Shown here: piece by piece, positions 61,466 through 64,000 of the stretch
How the letters are laid out: every line of letters begins with the position of its first letter
How positions within the stretch are numbered: the stretch's first letter is position 1
Source of the DNA: Rhizobiales bacterium PAR1
GTDB lineage: Bacteria > Pseudomonadota > Alphaproteobacteria > Rhizobiales > Beijerinckiaceae
Assembly: GCA_002256205.1 (NCBI GenBank)
Contig: NKIW01000004.1
Span: 263,802 to 327,801, forward strand
DNA: 64,000 bases
Direction of reading: 5' to 3'
Program-made: the position numbers and the translations under genes
Notes under the pieces: model-generated
Databases searched by the model: none
Told to the model about the DNA's origin: nothing
What the model saw: only the letters and a program-made list of their open reading frames with translations

Positions 61466-62701
61466 ATGTTCGATTACAAGAGTGCATTTTCGGCTGTCAC
61501 CTCGACCCTTCAGGCCGAAAACCGCTATCGCGTCTTCACCGAAATCGCCCGCGATCAGGCGCGCTTCCCGAAGGCAACATGGCATCTTGCAAGCGGCGTC
61601 AGCGATGTCACCGTCTGGTGCTCGAACGACTACCTCGGCATGGGGCGCCACCCGGATGTTGTCGCCGCGATGATCGCGGAGGCCCGGCGCGGTTCGGTCG
61701 GTGCGGGCGGAACACGCAATATTTCCGGCAACAGCCATGCGGTTGTTGAACTGGAGGCTGAACTCGCTGATCTTCACAACAAGAACGCCGCGCTGGTTTT
61801 CTCCTCGGGCTACGTCGCCAACCAGACCGCGATCGCCACGATCGCGCAGTGCCTGCCGGGTTGCATCATTTTCTCGGACAGCGAGAACCACAATTCGATG
61901 ATCGACGGCGTGCGCCGCGCCGGCTGCGACAAGACTATCTTCCGCCACAACGATATCGCGCACCTCGAGGAACTGCTGAAAGCCGCCGACCCGGCCCGGC
62001 CCAAGCTTATCGTCTTCGAGAGCGTCTATTCGATGGATGGCGATGTCGGCCCACTCCACGCTTTTGCGGATCTCGCGCAAAAATACGGTGCGCTGACCTA
62101 TCTCGATGAGGTCCATGCCGTCGGGCTTTATGGTGCGCATGGCGCGGGCTATGCCGAGGAAATCGGCGCGATGGATCGCATCGATATTATTCAAGGTACG
62201 CTCGGCAAGGGTTTTGGCTGTTTCGGAGGCTATATCGCCGCCAGTGCCGAAATCGTCGATGCCGTGCGCTGCAACGCCCATGGCTTTATCTTCACCACCG
62301 CCCTGCCCCCGCCTGTTGCAGCCGCGGCAACAGCGTCGATCCGCCATCTCAAGGGCTCGCAAACCGAGCGTGCAGGCCAGCGCAAGCAGGTGGCGCGGAC
62401 CAAGCGGATGCTCGATGAAGCTGGCATTCCGGTGCTCGATAACCCGACGCATATCGTGCCGGTGATGATCGGCGATGCCGCCAATGCCAAAGCCGCGAGC
62501 GATCTCCTGCTCGAGCGGCACCATATCTACGTTCAGCCGATCAACTACCCGACCGTGCCGCGCGGAACGGAACGCCTGCGGATCACACCGACACCGTTCC
62601 ATTCCGACGCGCTCATCGACGAACTGACCGCAGCGCTCGTCGATGTGTTTGATACGCTCGGCCTTGCGCGAAGGCCCGGTCAGGTCCTCGCAGCGGAATA
62701 A
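61466..62701 (+). CDS. hemA: 5-aminolevulinate synthase
   Basis: PLP enzyme joining glycine and succinyl-CoA to start tetrapyrrole synthesis by the Shemin route, 411 aa. [21 protein letters not shown] and [12 protein letters not shown] are family motifs, and the PLP Lys is K248 in [11 protein letters not shown]. The end [11 protein letters not shown]-like region ([13 protein letters not shown]) fits ALAS over related oxoamine synthases. Presence of this gene supports an alphaproteobacterial origin. It is convergent with the phasin gene 5 bp away. Confidence 0.96.
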   Translation: MFDYKSAFSAVTSTLQAENRYRVFTEIARDQARFPKATWHLASGVSDVTVWCSNDYLGMGRHPDVVAAMIAEARRGSVGAGGTRNISGNSHAVVELEAELADLHNKNAALVFSSGYVANQTAIATIAQCLPGCIIFSDSENHNSMIDGVRRAGCDKTIFRHNDIAHLEELLKAADPARPKLIVFESVYSMDGDVGPLHAFADLAQKYGALTYLDEVHAVGLYGAHGAGYAEEIGAMDRIDIIQGTLGKGFGCFGGYIAASAEIVDAVRCNAHGFIFTTALPPPVAAAATASIRHLKGSQTERAGQRKQVARTKRMLDEAGIPVLDNPTHIVPVMIGDAANAKAASDLLLERHHIYVQPINYPTVPRGTERLRITPTPFHSDALIDELTAALVDVFDTLGLARRPGQVLAAE

Positions 62702-62706
62702 AGGCC

Positions 62707-63195
62707 TTACTTCTTGCCCTTGGTGACGCTGTCGACCGCAGCAGCAGCCTTGCGCGCAGTGGCAGCGCCTTCGGCCAGTGCATCCTTGGCCTTGGCCTGC
62801 ATCTTCGCCGCCTCAGCTGCAAAATTCTCGGCGGCGGCCTTGGCCTGCTGCTGGATATCGGCACCCGCCTCCTGAACGTGGTCGCGCACCGAGGCGAACT
62901 GCTTCGCCATATATTCGGACTGATGCTTCATCACTTCATCGAGGCTTTTGGCGCTCACCAGCTTCTGTGCGAGGTCAAACGCCGCCGCCATGCTGGATTC
63001 CGTGAAGGAAATGCTCTTCCGGCGCAGTTCGGCTGCTTTTTCCTGCGCGGTATCGGACTTCTGTTCCAGCGCGGAGACTGCTTCACCGGCGGCGCTCATC
63101 ACTTTGCCGAAACCCTCGCGCGCCTGCGTCACGCCCTGCTCGAGCAGGTTGCGCATGTCGTCGGGAACCTGAAACTTGCCATCTGGTTTGATCAT
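62707..63195 (-). CDS. phasin family protein
   Basis: Amphipathic helical protein expected on polyhydroxyalkanoate granules, 162 aa. It is almost wholly helical and Ala/Lys/Glu-rich. FDLAQKLVSAKSLDEVMKHQ and EYMAKQFASVRDHVQEAGA are the phasin_2 core, followed by an alanine-rich tail like those that bind DNA or PHA (KAAAENFAAEAAKMQAK). No PHA synthase is in the window. The leader has the short inverted repeat GCAGGTGAATTCCTGC (about 63222-63237), a possible regulator site. Confidence 0.88.
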   Translation of the reverse strand: MIKPDGKFQVPDDMRNLLEQGVTQAREGFGKVMSAAGEAVSALEQKSDTAQEKAAELRRKSISFTESSMAAAFDLAQKLVSAKSLDEVMKHQSEYMAKQFASVRDHVQEAGADIQQQAKAAAENFAAEAAKMQAKAKDALAEGAATARKAAAAVDSVTKGKK

Positions 63196-63471
63196 GTGCC
63201 TTCTCCTTACTCTTGCTGCAGGTGAATTCCTGCTTCGCTTTGACTTATAACAGATTACCTCGATCCGCCGTTAAGGTTGTTTTTCGGTAAATTCCAGCTT
63301 GCGCACCTGCAAGATAGACGAGTGGCTTGGCACGATTTATGGATAAAGCGTTAAGCCCCGTTCCAATTCGGCACAGATACCGGATTGGGCTGTTTTGACG
63401 AAGCGAAGTGCTATCCTGCGTTTTGCCTTCGGACGGGCCGCGTATGCGTTGAGTTGAGGTGAGGCGTGGTA

Positions 63472-64000
63472 ATGGCGATCGAGACCGCAAACCGGGCAGC
63501 GGGAAGTCTCCTTCCGGCGGGAATGCTGGATTCCGCTGCGCAGGACGCGCTGCTCGCGAACCCGATGCCCGGCATGCTGATCTCTCATGATGGCGGCCGC
63601 GTTCTCTGGTCCAGCCATGACGTGGCCCGCCGCTTTGGCCTGATGGACGGCACCGGCCTGATGCGGGCCGGGCTTCCAGTTCTTGCTGCCGGCACCCAGC
63701 GTCTTGCCATGCTGGCGCGCGGACTTGATGCCGATGCGCCGAAGCGACTGGAACGCCTGCGTTTCAATGTTGGCTTCCGCAGCCTTGTTCTAACGGCGCT
63801 TTGCGAGCCGCTGCGCCTTGCGGATGGCACGCAATCTCTCTTGGTTTCGCTGGTTGAGGCACGCCCTGTTCGCCTCAATGATGGGTTTGGTTATGAAGCC
63901 GGAGAGGCTCTCCTTCCGCCGCGTCAGATAACTGCACAGGGCGACACGGCTACACAGGACGACTCCGTCGCAGGAAGGGAAGCTGAGCTGGCCGAGATCG
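63472..64000 (+). CDS. N-terminal part of a probable PAS-type sensor protein (runs off window)
   Basis: An open frame of at least 176 codons runs to the window end without a stop. The ATG at 63472 has GAGGTGAGG upstream. The segment LANPMPGMLISHDGGRVLWSSHDVARRFG resembles the start of a PAS fold, and a second strand-rich part has RFNVGFRSLVLTALCEPLRLADG. Large PAS-containing histidine kinases with such N-termini occur near hemA and phasin genes in relatives, to my recollection. No kinase domain is visible here, so the class is a tentative call. Confidence 0.5.
   Translation, partial: MAIETANRAAGSLLPAGMLDSAAQDALLANPMPGMLISHDGGRVLWSSHDVARRFGLMDGTGLMRAGLPVLAAGTQRLAMLARGLDADAPKRLERLRFNVGFRSLVLTALCEPLRLADGTQSLLVSLVEARPVRLNDGFGYEAGEALLPPRQITAQGDTATQDDSVAGREAELAEI

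Noticed and set aside
1-64000. tRNA or rRNA genes, CRISPR arrays, insertion sequences, prophage genes
   Set aside because: Gaps are short and hold no cloverleaf, regular spaced repeats, transposase or terminal repeats that I could see by eye. A covariance-model search would settle the RNA question.

Overview
The window looks like ordinary chromosome of an alphaproteobacterium, most likely in the order Hyphomicrobiales (Rhizobiales). The grounds are high GC coding, ALA synthase (hemA, C4 pathway), an ScfR/PccR-type regulator beside propionyl-CoA carboxylase, a Mur-type manganese box before mntH, a UPF0262 protein, a phasin, and a carrier-protein aminoacylation cluster of a type known from Bradyrhizobium and Agrobacterium. 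I see no rRNA, tRNA, CRISPR array, insertion sequence or phage gene. No gene-free stretch exceeds 300 bases. Genus cannot be set from the sequence alone.

Layout. 1-3358: start of the phosphate operon (pstS, pstC) behind a Pho box, then prfC. 3462-17235: a catabolic and uptake region. It holds a CitE-like lyase, a nitroreductase and carboxymuconolactone-decarboxylase-like pair, then a ten-gene minus-strand block (SDR, livJHMGF, two SDRs, a KstD-like flavoprotein, a GST), a divergent GntR regulator and a CoA-transferase. 17448-20660: an orphan TadG-like protein, an OYE-type flavoenzyme and a flavin reductase. 20730-26768: the most unusual region, one minus-strand set of carrier protein, acyl-CoA-dehydrogenase-like protein, amino acid:[carrier protein] ligase, DUF1839 protein and a GH2-like protein. 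A cupin and an amidase lie upstream. 28991-42386: ilvD, the propionyl-CoA to succinyl-CoA route (pccB, pccA, mutA, mutB) with its divergent regulator, and valine-degradation genes (isobutyryl-CoA dehydrogenase, mmsB). 42508-51067: rhodanese, DHCW cupin, M20 peptidase, SulP transporter, NAD(P)H-hydrate dehydratase, mntH, an SMP-30 lactonase and 8-oxoguanine deaminase. 51125-55368: a ferric-type ABC transporter. 55607-64000: anmK, a low-molecular-weight phosphatase, UPF0262, hisD, a small secreted protein, murA, hemA, a phasin and the 5' part of a probable sensor protein.

How parts work together. Valine catabolism (ACAD8, mmsB) feeds propionyl-CoA into PccAB and then MutAB, and ScfR probably senses an acyl-CoA. 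The carrier-protein cluster appears to activate a small amino acid with a tRNA-synthetase-like ligase and load it on a dedicated carrier. It may then be modified by a flavoprotein lacking the usual catalytic Glu and handed on by DUF1839, whose Cys and His pattern resembles papain-like or BtrH-like acyltransferases. The GH2 member has an altered active-site motif. The product is unknown to me, and this is the best candidate for an undescribed system here.
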